Shown: positions 15,910 to 24,147 of the stretch, piece after piece
How the letters are laid out: each line of letters begins with the position of its first letter
Numbering within the stretch: position 1 is the first letter of the stretch
Assembly (NCBI GenBank): GCA_029062865.1
Contig: JAIDPG010000234.1
Coordinates: forward strand, 1 to 51,433
Direction of reading: 5' to 3'
Origin: Oscillospiraceae bacterium
Lineage (GTDB): Bacteria; Bacillota; Clostridia; Oscillospirales; Ruminococcaceae
Length of the DNA stretch: 51,433 bases
Notes under the pieces: model-generated
What the model was told of the DNA's origin: nothing
What the model saw: only the letters and a program-made list of their open reading frames with translations
The model's database searches: none
Position numbers and translations under genes: made by a program

Positions 15910-15936
15910 AAGAGCCAAGAAATCTTGGCTCTTAAT
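15910..15936 (+). terminator. terminator of lipoprotein C
   Basis: AAGAGCCAAGA (15910-15920) pairs with TCTTGGCTCTT (15923-15933) around two bases. The T tract is cut short by the inserted element that starts at 15937. Confidence 0.75.
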
Positions 15937-16159
15937 TTAGGCAACACCGCACAATTACGCCCTTCGGGCTTTGTCGGCGTTTGCTTGCAAATTTTCCGCC
16001 ATAGGGTTGACCGAAGGTCAGCCCGTGCACAAATCCTCCTCGAAATATGTCAGTATTACTTCGTCGGATTTGCACAAGCGTTTTGCTGAAGGCATAATGC
16101 GCTGACAGGAAAAATTTGCCGGCGCAAACGCTCGACAATAATTGTGCGGTGTTGCCTAA
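15937..16159. mobile_element. 223-bp MITE-like element
   Basis: Perfect 21-bp terminal inverted repeats (15937-15957 and 16139-16159, outer end TTAGGCAACACCGC). Subterminal sequences are also complementary (CGTTTGCTTGCAAATTTT against AAAATTTGCCGGCGCAAACG), so the whole element can fold. The ends read TA-GGCAAC and GTTGCC-TA, which fits insertion at TA as in the IS630/Tc1 group. No transposase inside. It interrupts the aminotransferase remnant, whose reading frame runs on into it. Confidence 0.8.
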
Positions 16160-16824
16160 GAAAGTCGTGAACTTTCCTTGCCGCGTCGATAATGTGCGGC
16201 GGAGCGATTATGTAACCCAGCTGCCAGACCGTGATCGAATAGGTTTTCGACAGCGACGAGCAGGAGATCGTCCGCTCGTACATTCCGGGCAGCGACGAAA
16301 AATAAACGTGCGTGTTCGGCTTGTAGATTATATGCTCGTAAACCTCGTCGGTGATCACAAAAACGTCGTATTTCTCGGCGAGCCCGGCGATGAACTTCAG
16401 CTCGTCATACGTGAAAACCTTTCCGCACGGATTTGACGGGTTGCAGAGAATAAGCGCCCTTGGATTTTGCGCGAACGCCTGTTCGAGGGCGTTTCTGTCA
16501 AAGCCGAATTCGGGAGGAATAAGCGGCACGTAAATCGGCTCCGCGCCCGAAAGAATTGCGTCCGCGCCGTAGTTTTCGTAAAACGGCGAGAACACTATAA
16601 CCTTATCTCCGGGATTCACGACGGTCATCATTGCCGCCATTATTGCCTCGGTGCTGCCGCAGGTGACGACAATTTCCGAGTTCGGGTCGATGCTTCTCCC
16701 CATTAGCCGCGACTGTTTCTCCGCAAGCGCCTCGCGGAAATTCTGCGCGCCCCATGTTATCGAGTATTGATGAAAATCCTCGCGCGTTACCTCGGTAAGG
16801 CGGTCGAGAATCTCGCGCGGCGTT
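16160..16824 (-). pseudogene. aminotransferase class I/II fragment
   Basis: Reading leftward the frame gives TPREILDRLTEVTRE, FREALAEKQSR, VTCGSTEAIMAAMM, NPSNPCGKVF and ITDEVYEHI with the PLP-Lys region SLSKTYSITVWQLGY, all hallmarks of fold-type I aminotransferases. The N-terminal ~25 residues are replaced by an oxidase fragment, and the last third (after ARKVHDFL) is cut off by the MITE-like element. An intact frame of 380 codons spans oxidase scrap, aminotransferase and MITE, but it cannot encode a complete enzyme. Confidence 0.8.
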
Positions 16825-17215
16825 TCGCGGAGGTAATATTTGCGCTTTGAAACGCCGATGCCGTGCTCGCCCGAGGTCACTCCGCCAAGCTCGTATGCCT
16901 TGCCGTAGATCCGTGACATAACCTCGTGGAGCTTTTCGCGCCACTCCTCGTCGGAGCGCTCTCCGCGGACTACGCACAGATGCACGTTTCCGTCGCCCGC
17001 GTGCCCGAAGCTCACCATACGCACGCCCGTTTCGTTTTCGACCTTTTTGACGAATTTGATAAACTCCGCGGTTTTACTGATTGGCACGACGATATCCACC
17101 GGCTCCTGCTCCGAGGTCGCCTCAACAGCCTTGACGAGCGCTCCGAGAACCTTCCGGATATCCTCCAGCAAGATCCCGGGCTCGACAGTCGCGGTCATTG
17201 TATTTCTGTCGAGCT
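16825..17215 (-). pseudogene. FAD-linked oxidase (GlcD-type) fragments
   Basis: About 125 codons. The 5' part TMTATVEPGILLEDI matches the N-terminal FAD-binding region of glycolate-oxidase-like proteins. It then jumps to the C-terminal cap (VPISKTAEFIKFV; VSFGHAGDGNVHL; GGVTSGEHGIGVSKRKYYL). The 200-300 residues between are missing, so an internal deletion occurred. The end joins the aminotransferase in frame at RETP. Confidence 0.75.
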
Positions 17216-17430
17216 CCAGACGTTTATTATCTTGTCGAGAATCTGGAAACGACGCGCTGCCGCAAAATGCCGCAGTCCTTCGTCACGGTGAGAATTACGC
17301 CGAGCGCCAGCCCGCACACAAACATCACCGCGCCCGACCACAGTGTCATCCGAAGCGTCTGCAAAATGCTGTCGAAAAGCCTGCTTGTGTTCGCCATAAC
17401 GTGCGGGATAATTTTATTCAGAAGTTCCAC
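17216..17430 (-). pseudogene. metI: methionine ABC permease MetI, N-terminal fragment
   Basis: Starts at GTG 17430 after GGAGGTGG and reads MELLNKIIPHVM ... LRMTLWSGAVMFVCGLALGV, the typical MetI N-terminus. After GILRQRVV the frame is lost at an A3/T3 run (17247-17249), and the next frame continues QILDKIINVW as expected for MetI. All later membrane segments are deleted. The 17-bp overlap with the metN remnant preserves the ancestral metNI order. Confidence 0.75.
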
Positions 17431-17690
17431 GTTTTACCACCTCCACGGCAACGTTTTTTTCTATCAGATATTTCACCGCCTCGGTGATTTTCTCGCGCTC
17501 TCGGCTTATCACCGCGACTGTGCCGCCTATCGGCGCGCCTTGAACTATATCCACGTCCGCGAATACGATATTCAGCAAAACGCCGAATTTCCGCGTCACC
17601 GCCGAAATAAGAGGCTCGGAGACGATCCGTTCGGTGTACGTGAGCTTCACGACAATGTCGTTTTCTCCAAAATGTTTTTTCCTTGCAGTA
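17414..17690 (-). pseudogene. metN: methionine ABC ATPase MetN, C-terminal NIL-domain fragment
   Basis: The frame DIVVKLTYTERIVSEPLI ... GAPIGGTVAVISRE ... LIEKNVAVEVVKRG is the regulatory NIL domain found at the C-terminus of MetN. The nucleotide-binding domain is gone; the sequence before residue KHFGEN has no similarity and contains the promoter of the divergent acetyltransferase gene. Confidence 0.75.
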
Positions 17691-17720
17691 CGGGAGATAA
17701 GGCTTTTTCTTTTCGGGTGA

Positions 17721-17749
17721 TTGACTTTTTCAATAGGGTGCAGTATAAT
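17721..17749 (+). promoter_or_regulatory. sigma-A promoter of the acetyltransferase gene
   Basis: TTGACT (17721-17726), 17 bp, TATAAT (17744-17749). Followed at 17798 by AAGGAGGAA and ATG 17807. Confidence 0.75.
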
Positions 17750-17806
17750 ATTGGGTATAGAGGAAAGCACTCGGCTTACCCGCATAAATCGGAGTTTAAG
17801 GAGGAA

Positions 17807-18171
17807 ATGAAAATGATATCGGTTTTTTAACATCCGAGAAGTTGATTGAACAATCAAATTGGACTAATCTGTATGTTGTGTGTGACGATAATAAAATCAT
17901 TGGTTGCGGTGCAATCGGTCCATACTGGGGTAAGGAAGATGAAAGCAGCTTATTCACAATATTTGTACTTCCCGAATATCAAGGCAAAGGAGTTAGACGA
18001 AAAATTATTGAAACTCTGGAAGAAGATGAATATTTTTTAAGAGCAAGGAGGATTGAGATCCCTTCCTCTATAACAGCCGTAGGTTTTTATAGAAAAATGG
18101 GATATGATTATAAAAATGGTATTGCGGAATTGAATGACGAAAAGCTCTATTGTTTGGAAAAGTTCAGATAA
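17807..18171 (+). pseudogene. GNAT acetyltransferase, truncated and frameshifted
   Basis: ATG 17807 has a strong site (AAGGAGGAA) but stops after seven codons. One extra T in the T6 run (17823-17828) would join it to the long frame LTSEKLIEQSNWTNLYVV ... YQGKGVRRKIIETLEEDEYF ... TAVGFYRKMGYDYKNG. The acetyl-CoA loop Q/R-x-x-G-x-G/R is present (QGKGVR) with Arg in place of the usual Gly. A complete member has about 40-50 more N-terminal residues; the frame upstream (KSEFKEEMKMISVF) resembles part of them but runs through the promoter, so the gene is 5'-truncated. A restart at TTG 17842 is possible. Confidence 0.65.
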
Positions 18172-18272
18172 ATTCCGGTTTATCTCAGCAAGTCAATTAA
18201 CCTTAGTTTAACGGCACACTAATTTCCCGTTCCGCACAAGACAAAAATCCAAGCGCAATCATAAATTTCCCG

Positions 18273-18303
18273 CCCCTCGGCAAATGTCGAGGGGATTTTT
18301 TTA
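18273..18303 (+). terminator. terminator
   Basis: CCCCTCG (18273-18279) pairs with CGAGGGG (18288-18294), then seven or more T. Ends the acetyltransferase transcript before the GntR operon. Confidence 0.85.
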
Positions 18304-18312
18304 TTATTCCTC

Positions 18313-18364
18313 TTGACATTCCCGAATGAATATGTTATACTGTATATAGACTAATATGAACAGT
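18313..18364 (+). promoter_or_regulatory. promoter and probable operator of the GntR operon
   Basis: TTGACA (18313-18318), 17 bp, TATACT (18336-18341). ACTGT (18339-18343) and ACAGT (18360-18364) form an inverted repeat across the start region, where a YtrA-type repressor would block initiation. The promoter is close to consensus, so the operon should be strongly expressed when not repressed. Confidence 0.7.
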
Positions 18365-18388
18365 CAACCGGGAGGCGGCTATGAAGCA

Positions 18389-18778
18389 ATGAAAATCATC
18401 ATCAAAAACAAATCCGAGCTGCCGATTTACGAGCAGATCGAGCAGCAGATCCGCGAGCAGATTCTGGACGGCTCGGCGGCGGAAAACGAGCAGCTGCCGT
18501 CGATAAGGCAGCTGGCGCGCGACCTGAAAATCAGCGTCATCACGACGACGCGCGCCTACAACGACCTCGCCGATGAGGGCTTTATCGTTTCCGTTTCGGG
18601 CAAGGGCTATTTCGTCGCGCCGCGGAACAACGAGCTATTGCGCGAGCGAATGCTCTGCGAAATGGAGGAGGCTCTTGACAAAGCGATATCAAGCGGGCGA
18701 AACGCGGGGCTTTCCGACGAGGAGATCATCACGGCGTTGAAAAATTATTTGGAGGATCAAAATGGAAAATATTCTTGA
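18389..18778 (+). CDS. GntR-family (YtrA-type) repressor
   Basis: 129 residues. Winged HTH in residues 10-75 (LPIYEQIEQQIREQILDG; LPSIRQLARDLKISVITTTRAYNDL; GFIVSVSGKGYFV), followed by a short helical dimerisation tail, as in the YtrA subfamily. Start at ATG 18389; the overlapping ATG 18381 opens only a three-codon frame (MKQ, stop) whose TGA overlaps this ATG, so coupling is possible. Its 3' end overlaps the ABC ATPase gene by 17 bp. Likely represses its own operon and senses an envelope stress or drug. Confidence 0.9.
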   Translation: MKIIIKNKSELPIYEQIEQQIREQILDGSAAENEQLPSIRQLARDLKISVITTTRAYNDLADEGFIVSVSGKGYFVAPRNNELLRERMLCEMEEALDKAISSGRNAGLSDEEIITALKNYLEDQNGKYS

Positions 18779-19631
18779 AATCAACGGACTTTGCAAATCC
18801 TACGGCGATTTTTCGCTTAAGGACGTGAGCTTTGCGCTGCCAAAGGGATACATTATGGGATTTGTCGGGCAGAACGGCTCGGGCAAGACAACGACGATCC
18901 GCGCCATTCTGAATATGGCAAAGGCGGACAGCGGCAAGATAAGCGTGTTCGGGCTGGACAGCGTGACCGATACCATCGCGATTAAAGAGCGCCTCGGCGT
19001 GGTGTTCGACGAGCTTTACCTCGCCAATCACCTAAACGTGCGGCAGATAGAGCAGCAGCTGAAGCCGTTCTACAAGGACTGGAGCACCGAGGATTTCTTC
19101 CGCAGGATCAAAGACTTCGGGCTTCCCGACGACAAAAAAGTCGGCGCGTTTTCAAAGGGTATGAAAATGAAGCTGATGATCGCCGTCGCGCTTTCTCATA
19201 AGGCGGAGCTGATCGTCCTCGACGAGCCGACGAGCGGTCTTGACCCCGTCGCTCGTGACGAGCTTCTTGACATTCTTTCGGAATACATTGAGGACGAAAA
19301 CCGCGGAGTGCTGTTTTCGACGCACATCACCGCCGACGTGGAGCGCATCGCGGATTATGTGACTATCCTGCACAACGGCAAGGTGTGGTTTACCGGAACA
19401 AAGGACGAGCTCGCGGAGGGATACGCTGTTCTTAAGGGCGCGGAGGCGGATATTCCCGGCGCGCTGAAGGAGAAGCTCATCGGCTTCCACAACTATCGCA
19501 ACGGCTTTGAGGCGTTGATAAAAACCGCCGATCTCGTGGGCGTTCCGAGCCCGCTTGAATACGAAAAAGCAAGCATCGACGAGATACTTGTCTACATCGC
19601 GAAGGAGGATAAGAATGAAAGACATTCTTAA
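18762..19631 (+). CDS. ABC transporter ATPase (YtrB/BcrA-type)
   Basis: 289 residues. Walker A GQNGSGKTTT, signature FSKGMKMKLMIA (a degenerate LSGGQ, common in this subfamily), Walker B LIVLDEPTSGLDP, switch FSTHITAD. A C-terminal extension of about 80 residues follows. Ribosome-binding site TGGAGG within the repressor gene. Energises the two downstream permeases. Confidence 0.92.
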   Translation: MENILEINGLCKSYGDFSLKDVSFALPKGYIMGFVGQNGSGKTTTIRAILNMAKADSGKISVFGLDSVTDTIAIKERLGVVFDELYLANHLNVRQIEQQLKPFYKDWSTEDFFRRIKDFGLPDDKKVGAFSKGMKMKLMIAVALSHKAELIVLDEPTSGLDPVARDELLDILSEYIEDENRGVLFSTHITADVERIADYVTILHNGKVWFTGTKDELAEGYAVLKGAEADIPGALKEKLIGFHNYRNGFEALIKTADLVGVPSPLEYEKASIDEILVYIAKEDKNERHS

Positions 19632-20331
19632 AATAATGCGCTTTGACTTCCTCTCGGCGAGACCCTATGCGCTTGCTCCCGCGGCGATAATTCTGCTGCT
19701 CTGCGCTGCGCTCAGCCTGTTTTTTAGCCCGATTATCAGCGCTTACATCACGTTTGGGGCAGCGATATTTATTATCCCGCTTGGCGGCGTCGCGGAAAAA
19801 AGCGGCTTTAACAGGCTTTACGGAATTCTCCCCGTGAACAGAAAAAACATCACGCGGGCGCGATTTATCTACATATTTTTCCTGCATTTTATCGCGGAAA
19901 TTATCGAGATCGCAATAGCGTTTGTGTCGTTCAATTTAAAGCTGAACAAACTGCTCCCGAACCAAAACGGCGAGCTGGCTCAGATGGTAAGCAAGGGCTT
20001 CGAGGACGGCTTTCTTATCCCCGTCGCGATTATCGCGGCGTTTATTCTGTTCTGTCTGCTGTTCGGCTATATGGAAATGATGGGGCAGCTTTTCGGGCGG
20101 GAAAACGAGCTGAAAATTATCATCATAACGCTTGGAGTTGTGTGCGGCGTTGTGTTTGTAATACTGCTGCTCGCCGAAAGAGAGATCATTCCGACGCTAA
20201 AGTTCCCGAGCCTGCCCGTAACGACGGCGGGGAAGGTGATACTCGGCGTTGTCTTGAATATCATAATGCTCGGTATTTGCGTGCTGTTCGGCGAGATCAC
20301 CGCAAACAGGCTCGCAAAGCGTGAGCTTTAA
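19615..20331 (+). CDS. ABC-2 permease of the GntR operon
   Basis: 238 residues from ATG 19615 with AAGGAGG, overlapping the ATPase by 17 bp. Six hydrophobic segments (ALAPAAIILLLCAALSLFF; FGAAIFIIPLGG; FLIPVAIIAAFILFCLLF; IIIITLGVVCGVVFVILLL; VILGVVLNIIMLGICVLFG). The EKSGFNRLYGILPVNRKNI loop is the coupling-helix type of YtrC/ABC-2 subunits. Pairs with the following, frameshifted permease. Confidence 0.85.
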   Translation: MKDILKIMRFDFLSARPYALAPAAIILLLCAALSLFFSPIISAYITFGAAIFIIPLGGVAEKSGFNRLYGILPVNRKNITRARFIYIFFLHFIAEIIEIAIAFVSFNLKLNKLLPNQNGELAQMVSKGFEDGFLIPVAIIAAFILFCLLFGYMEMMGQLFGRENELKIIIITLGVVCGVVFVILLLAEREIIPTLKFPSLPVTTAGKVILGVVLNIIMLGICVLFGEITANRLAKREL

Positions 20332-20343
20332 GGGGGTGCGGAT

Positions 20344-21128
20344 ATGCGAAGAATACTTGATTTGATACGCGTCGATATAATCACGATGAACGGCGGCAAA
20401 AACAACACGCGGTCTATGCTATAATGCTGCTTGTTTTTTTCGGAGTGCTCGGCTTTGTGTTTTCGTCGCTTGTCGGGATTTACTGCCCGCTGCTGGTGGG
20501 CGGGTTTTTCGCGCCAATGATCTTCAGCAACGAGCGGAAATTTCATAGCGAAAAGCTCTGGGGGCTTCTCCCGATAAGGCGTCGCGATCTGGTCAACGCG
20601 CGGTTTTTGCTTTCGATTGTGGTTTATACCGCGATGTTTGTCGTGTTTTACTTGCTGATGCTGTTGTCGCAAACGCTCAAGCTGAACAATATTATTTTTG
20701 AAAACGGCTCGGCGGAGCTTGATTTGGTCGCGATTTTGGCTCGGAAAACGGACGGCGCAATGACCGAGCTTGGGCTGTTCAATCTGGTTTACTTCGCGGC
20801 GTTCGCGTTCGGGCTCATTTTTATGACGGGAAGTCTGCGAAATCACTTCAAAGACAGCAAGGCCGCGGACGGAACGCTTAAAAAAGCCACGAGAAAAGAA
20901 TACATTTATCTTCTGCTTGTCGCCGCGGTGGGCTTGATCTGGGCTCTGATCATCTCAAATGTTATTAAAATAGGTCCGCTGCTTATGGTGCTGGCTCAGC
21001 TGCTTTTGCAGCTTGCGTCGGCGGCTAACGGCTTTCTGCTCGCGGCGGCGATGGTCGCGATAGGAGTGTTCTCGGCGATTTACAAATATGTCTGCACCGT
21101 TTTGGAATACGACGAAAAGGAATTGTGA
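20344..21128 (+). pseudogene. second ABC-2 permease of the GntR operon, frameshifted
   Basis: ATG 20344 opens MRRILDLIRVDIITMNGG and hits a stop at 20420. A sixth A in the A5 run (20398-20402) would join it to the frame KQHAVYAIMLLVFFGV ... to 21128, about 260 residues with six membrane segments and the same loop as its neighbour (NERKFHSEKLWGLLPIRRRDLVNARF). If the shift is real, only a restart at ATG 20424 could make a nearly full protein lacking the first 27 residues, which carry the amphipathic N-terminal helix. The rest of the gene is undamaged, so either a very recent lesion or an assembly slip. Confidence 0.7.
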
Positions 21129-21139
21129 GGAGGTCGCTC

Positions 21140-22972
21140 ATGAAAATAATCAAACAGCTCGCGGCGGCTTTCCTTGCCGCAGTAACACTCGCAAGTTTAA
21201 CTTTCACCGCCGCCGCGGAGGAAAAAAGCATAATTCTCCCGTCGGGAATTTCGCTTGAACGCGCGCGGAGGGAGCTTTCCGACAAAGCCGCGGAGCTCGG
21301 CGGAGAGCCGCAGTTCGCGTCCGCGGCGGTCGGGATCTTCAAAGGCGGCGAAATCCTCCTTGAGGAATATTACGGCAAAACGGATATGGAGAACAATATC
21401 CACGCCGACGAGAGCTCCGTCTACGAATGGGGCAGCATTTCCAAAACGCTCATCTGGGTGAGCGCGATGCAGCTTTGGGAGCGCGGCGAGCTCGACCTTG
21501 AACGCGACATTCGCGAATATCTCCCTGACGGCTTTTTCCGCAATCTCGCCTACGACGAGCCGATAACGATGCTCAACCTTATGAATCACACCGCGGGCTG
21601 GCAGGAAACCACGCGCCCGATCTGGGAAACCGACGAAGCCGCGCTCCTGCCGCTCGGCGAGGCACTCCAAGCGTGCGAGCCCGCGCAGGTTTTCCGCCCC
21701 GGAGAGGTCGCGGCGTACTCGAACTACGGCGCGGCGGTCGCGGCTTATGTCGTCGAGTGCATCACGAAAACGGACTATTGCGAGTATGTTCACCAAAACA
21801 TCTTTAAGCCGCTCGGAATGGAGCACACCGCGCTTTTGTCCGCACACAACGACAACGAGTGGGTTTACGCGCGGCGAAAGGAAATGAACATTTATTCGTT
21901 CGGCATAGGCGGCGCGGTTGATCTTGGCAGTTATCTGAATTACGTCACGATTTACCCCGCGGGCGCGGCGACGGGCACGCTTTCCGATTTGATGACGTTC
22001 GCGCAAGCCCTTGTTGATGACGCGGCGCCCTTGTTTAAAAATCCCGAAACGCGCACGCTGATGTTCACGGCGACGGATTTTTATGGCAGCTCGGACATCC
22101 CGAAATGCGCGCACGGCTTCTGGTGTATGGAATACGCCGTCAGAACCTACGGTCACAGCGGCGCGACAATGGCGGGGCAGGCGGATATGCTCATTGACCT
22201 TGATTCCAAAACCGGACTAATCGTTATGGTGAACGAGCCGAACGGCAACGCGTTTCTGTTTGACACGCCGGAGCTTGTTTTCGGGAAATTATCCGCGGAA
22301 AGGTTCGGCGCGGCGGCTGATAGCAAAGCCGATTTTCACGGTCATTACACCGTGTCGCGCTCGACCTACCGCGGAATGCTGAAGCTGATGCCGTTTGTCT
22401 CGGCAATTTCGTCAAGCGTCGTGCGTGGCGCGCAAAGTATTGGCGACGGCGTTTACGTGCTCGACTCTTCCTACGGCACGATACTCCTCGGCGAAAAGAC
22501 GCTCTCGAGCGGCAGAACGGCGCTCCAGCAGCCCTCCGCCGATCTGCTGCACGACGGTCTATACATCGCGAAGCTGATTTTGCTGGCGCTTTATATCCTG
22601 CTCGCGATTTCGGCGATTTATCTTCTGCGAATTTCGCGAAAGCTGAAAAAGCACGGCAAGCAGGTCGCGATAAAAGGCGCGGCGGTGATGACGGCGGGGC
22701 AGATAGCGCGTCTTGTTTCCATGGTTGCGCTTTTCGTGATGATAGCGATCTACGCGGGTTACGGCGGCGGGCTTCCGACGGCAGCAGGCACGGTCATCGG
22801 CGTGGTTCAGATGCTCTGCGCCGCGGCGTGCGGAGCGTCGGCGGCTACATCGCTTGTGTCCGTGATCTCACTCAAAAAACAAAAGGCGCGCTATATTCTC
22901 AACACGCTCGCGTGTTCGGTTTTCGTTTTCGCGATTATTTATTTCGAGATGTATCGCTTCTGGGGAATTTGA
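21140..22972 (+). CDS. beta-lactamase-family serine hydrolase with C-terminal membrane domain
   Basis: 610 residues from ATG 21140 (GGAGG at 21129). Signal peptide to about residue 31 (TFTAAA-E). The class-C/PBP-like fold has all three motifs: SxxK at 99-102 (SISK), YxN at 193-195 (YSN) and HSG at 339-341 in place of KTG. After the catalytic part (to about 450), four membrane segments lie at residues 475-610. Extracellular, membrane-anchored; substrate may be peptidoglycan peptides or D-amino-acid esters. Follows the GntR/ABC operon with 11 bp between, so it probably belongs to the same envelope-stress unit. Confidence 0.87.
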   Translation: MKIIKQLAAAFLAAVTLASLTFTAAAEEKSIILPSGISLERARRELSDKAAELGGEPQFASAAVGIFKGGEILLEEYYGKTDMENNIHADESSVYEWGSISKTLIWVSAMQLWERGELDLERDIREYLPDGFFRNLAYDEPITMLNLMNHTAGWQETTRPIWETDEAALLPLGEALQACEPAQVFRPGEVAAYSNYGAAVAAYVVECITKTDYCEYVHQNIFKPLGMEHTALLSAHNDNEWVYARRKEMNIYSFGIGGAVDLGSYLNYVTIYPAGAATGTLSDLMTFAQALVDDAAPLFKNPETRTLMFTATDFYGSSDIPKCAHGFWCMEYAVRTYGHSGATMAGQADMLIDLDSKTGLIVMVNEPNGNAFLFDTPELVFGKLSAERFGAAADSKADFHGHYTVSRSTYRGMLKLMPFVSAISSSVVRGAQSIGDGVYVLDSSYGTILLGEKTLSSGRTALQQPSADLLHDGLYIAKLILLALYILLAISAIYLLRISRKLKKHGKQVAIKGAAVMTAGQIARLVSMVALFVMIAIYAGYGGGLPTAAGTVIGVVQMLCAAACGASAATSLVSVISLKKQKARYILNTLACSVFVFAIIYFEMYRFWGI

Positions 22973-22997
22973 CAGTGTACAGTGGACAGTTGAAAGT

Positions 22998-23066
22998 TTT
23001 TGCCCGCCTGCGGCGGGCAAAATCGTTATTGGCGCTTATTGCGGTTCGCCGCAAAGCGCCTTTTTC
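22998..23066 (+). terminator. two hairpins, the second a clear terminator
   Basis: TTGCCCGCC/GGCGGGCAA at about 22999-23020 is followed by AATCG only. GGCGCTT (23031-23037) pairs with AAGCGCC (23054-23060) over an inner GCGG-TTCG-CCGC stem and runs into five T. Just before them, 22973-22990 carries the TGTACAGTGGACAGTTGA type of intergenic repeat often seen in Clostridia. Confidence 0.7.
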
Positions 23067-23073
23067 TTTCCGC

Positions 23074-23101
23074 TTGACTTTTGTCCGAAAATTGCTATAA
23101 T
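23074..23101 (+). promoter_or_regulatory. promoter of the kinase remnant
   Basis: TTGACT (23074-23079), 16 bp, TATAAT (23096-23101) with TGC before the -10. Confidence 0.7.
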
Positions 23102-23132
23102 TAGTTATGCTAAGAACGAACGGAGATCGCCG

Positions 23133-23940
23133 ATGAGAATATCAATAAAAATTCCGTGAAATTTATGCAAAAACTGCTTTTCGCGGAAATCGAAACTAAA
23201 TGAGGAATGCCCCGCGTGCGGCTTTAAAAGCGGCGCGGAGCAATCTCCCGCGCTGCCGCGGGGAACGACGCTCGCGTGGAGATATGTTCTCGGAGGGAGC
23301 ATCGGGCGGGGCGGCTTCGGGATAACGTATCTCGCGTTTGATATTATCGACAAGAAAACCGTCGCCGTTAAGGAATATTCCCCGTCGATGCTTGCGGTGA
23401 GGGAGCGCGGAAAACACGTTATCCCGAATTGCGAGAAAAATGCCGCTCAGTTCAACGAGGGCGAGGAGAAGTTTTTCAACGAGGCGGAGCTCGTGCGGCA
23501 ATTCAACGGCAATCCGAACATCGTCATCATTTACGAGTGCTTCTACGCAAACAACACGGCGTATTTCATAATGGAATATCTAAACGGTATCATGCCGGAG
23601 AATTATGTTAAAGCTCACGGCGTTTTAATCGAGAACCAAGCCGCGTACATCTCCGACAAGCTTACAATGGCGCTGGCAATTCTGCACAGCGGCGGCGTTC
23701 TTCACCGCGACATTTCGCTCGATAATTTGATGCTTTGCAAGGACAAAACCGTAAAGCTTATCGATTTCGGCGCGGCGCGGCAATGCGTCTACAACGGCAC
23801 GCGCGGCTACACCGCGATCTTTTTTTTTCGCGAGAGTGTTGTTCGCGGTGAAGCACAAAATGAACTACGAAGCCGCAAGCGAGTTTATCTGGCGAACCTG
23901 AAAAAAATCCCCGCTAAGCGGGGATTTTCAGACTGTTGAT
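23133..23940 (+). pseudogene. Ser/Thr protein kinase with N-terminal zinc ribbon, decayed
   Basis: ATG 23133 follows CGGAGATC, but TGA comes at codon 9 of the same frame. Beyond it the frame gives a zinc ribbon (LCKNCFSRK ... CPACGF), a kinase N-lobe (GGSIGRGGFGITYLAFD, catalytic VAVKEY), the HRD loop (HRDISLDNLML) and DFGAAR. It then breaks after RGYTAI at a nine-T run (23820-23828), where the activation segment and APE helix should be. The tail does not match a C-lobe. A restart at GTG 23156 or ATG 23164 gives the wrong frame. Hanks-type kinase that would have been cytoplasmic or membrane-tethered; now inactive. Confidence 0.75.
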
Positions 23941-24028
23941 AAACCATCGCACCGTGCCGCCGCTTGTGGCGGCACTTACTTCGTCAAAGCCCGGGCGGCA
24001 GGCACAAAGCCTTGCCGCCCGGGCTTTT
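23904..24028 (+). terminator. cluster of strong hairpins
   Basis: AATCCCCGC/GCGGGGATT (23906-23926) with T run; then GCCCGGGCGGCA (23989-24000) with TGCCGCCCGGGC (24013-24024) and TTTT. A third, CCCGC/GCGGG with TCTTTTTT, lies at 24088-24108. They insulate the kinase remnant from the convergent hybrid kinase. The sequence between them codes for nothing recognisable. Confidence 0.7.
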
Positions 24029-24147
24029 CCTCGTCTGCGAGTGTTTCTCCACCGTCTGAGAGTTGACTTTTTCTTCAAGCTGAAATCCCCGCAAAGCGGG
24101 TCTTTTTTAAATTTCCGCCGCAAGCGGCGTTCCTAAATTCTACATTA

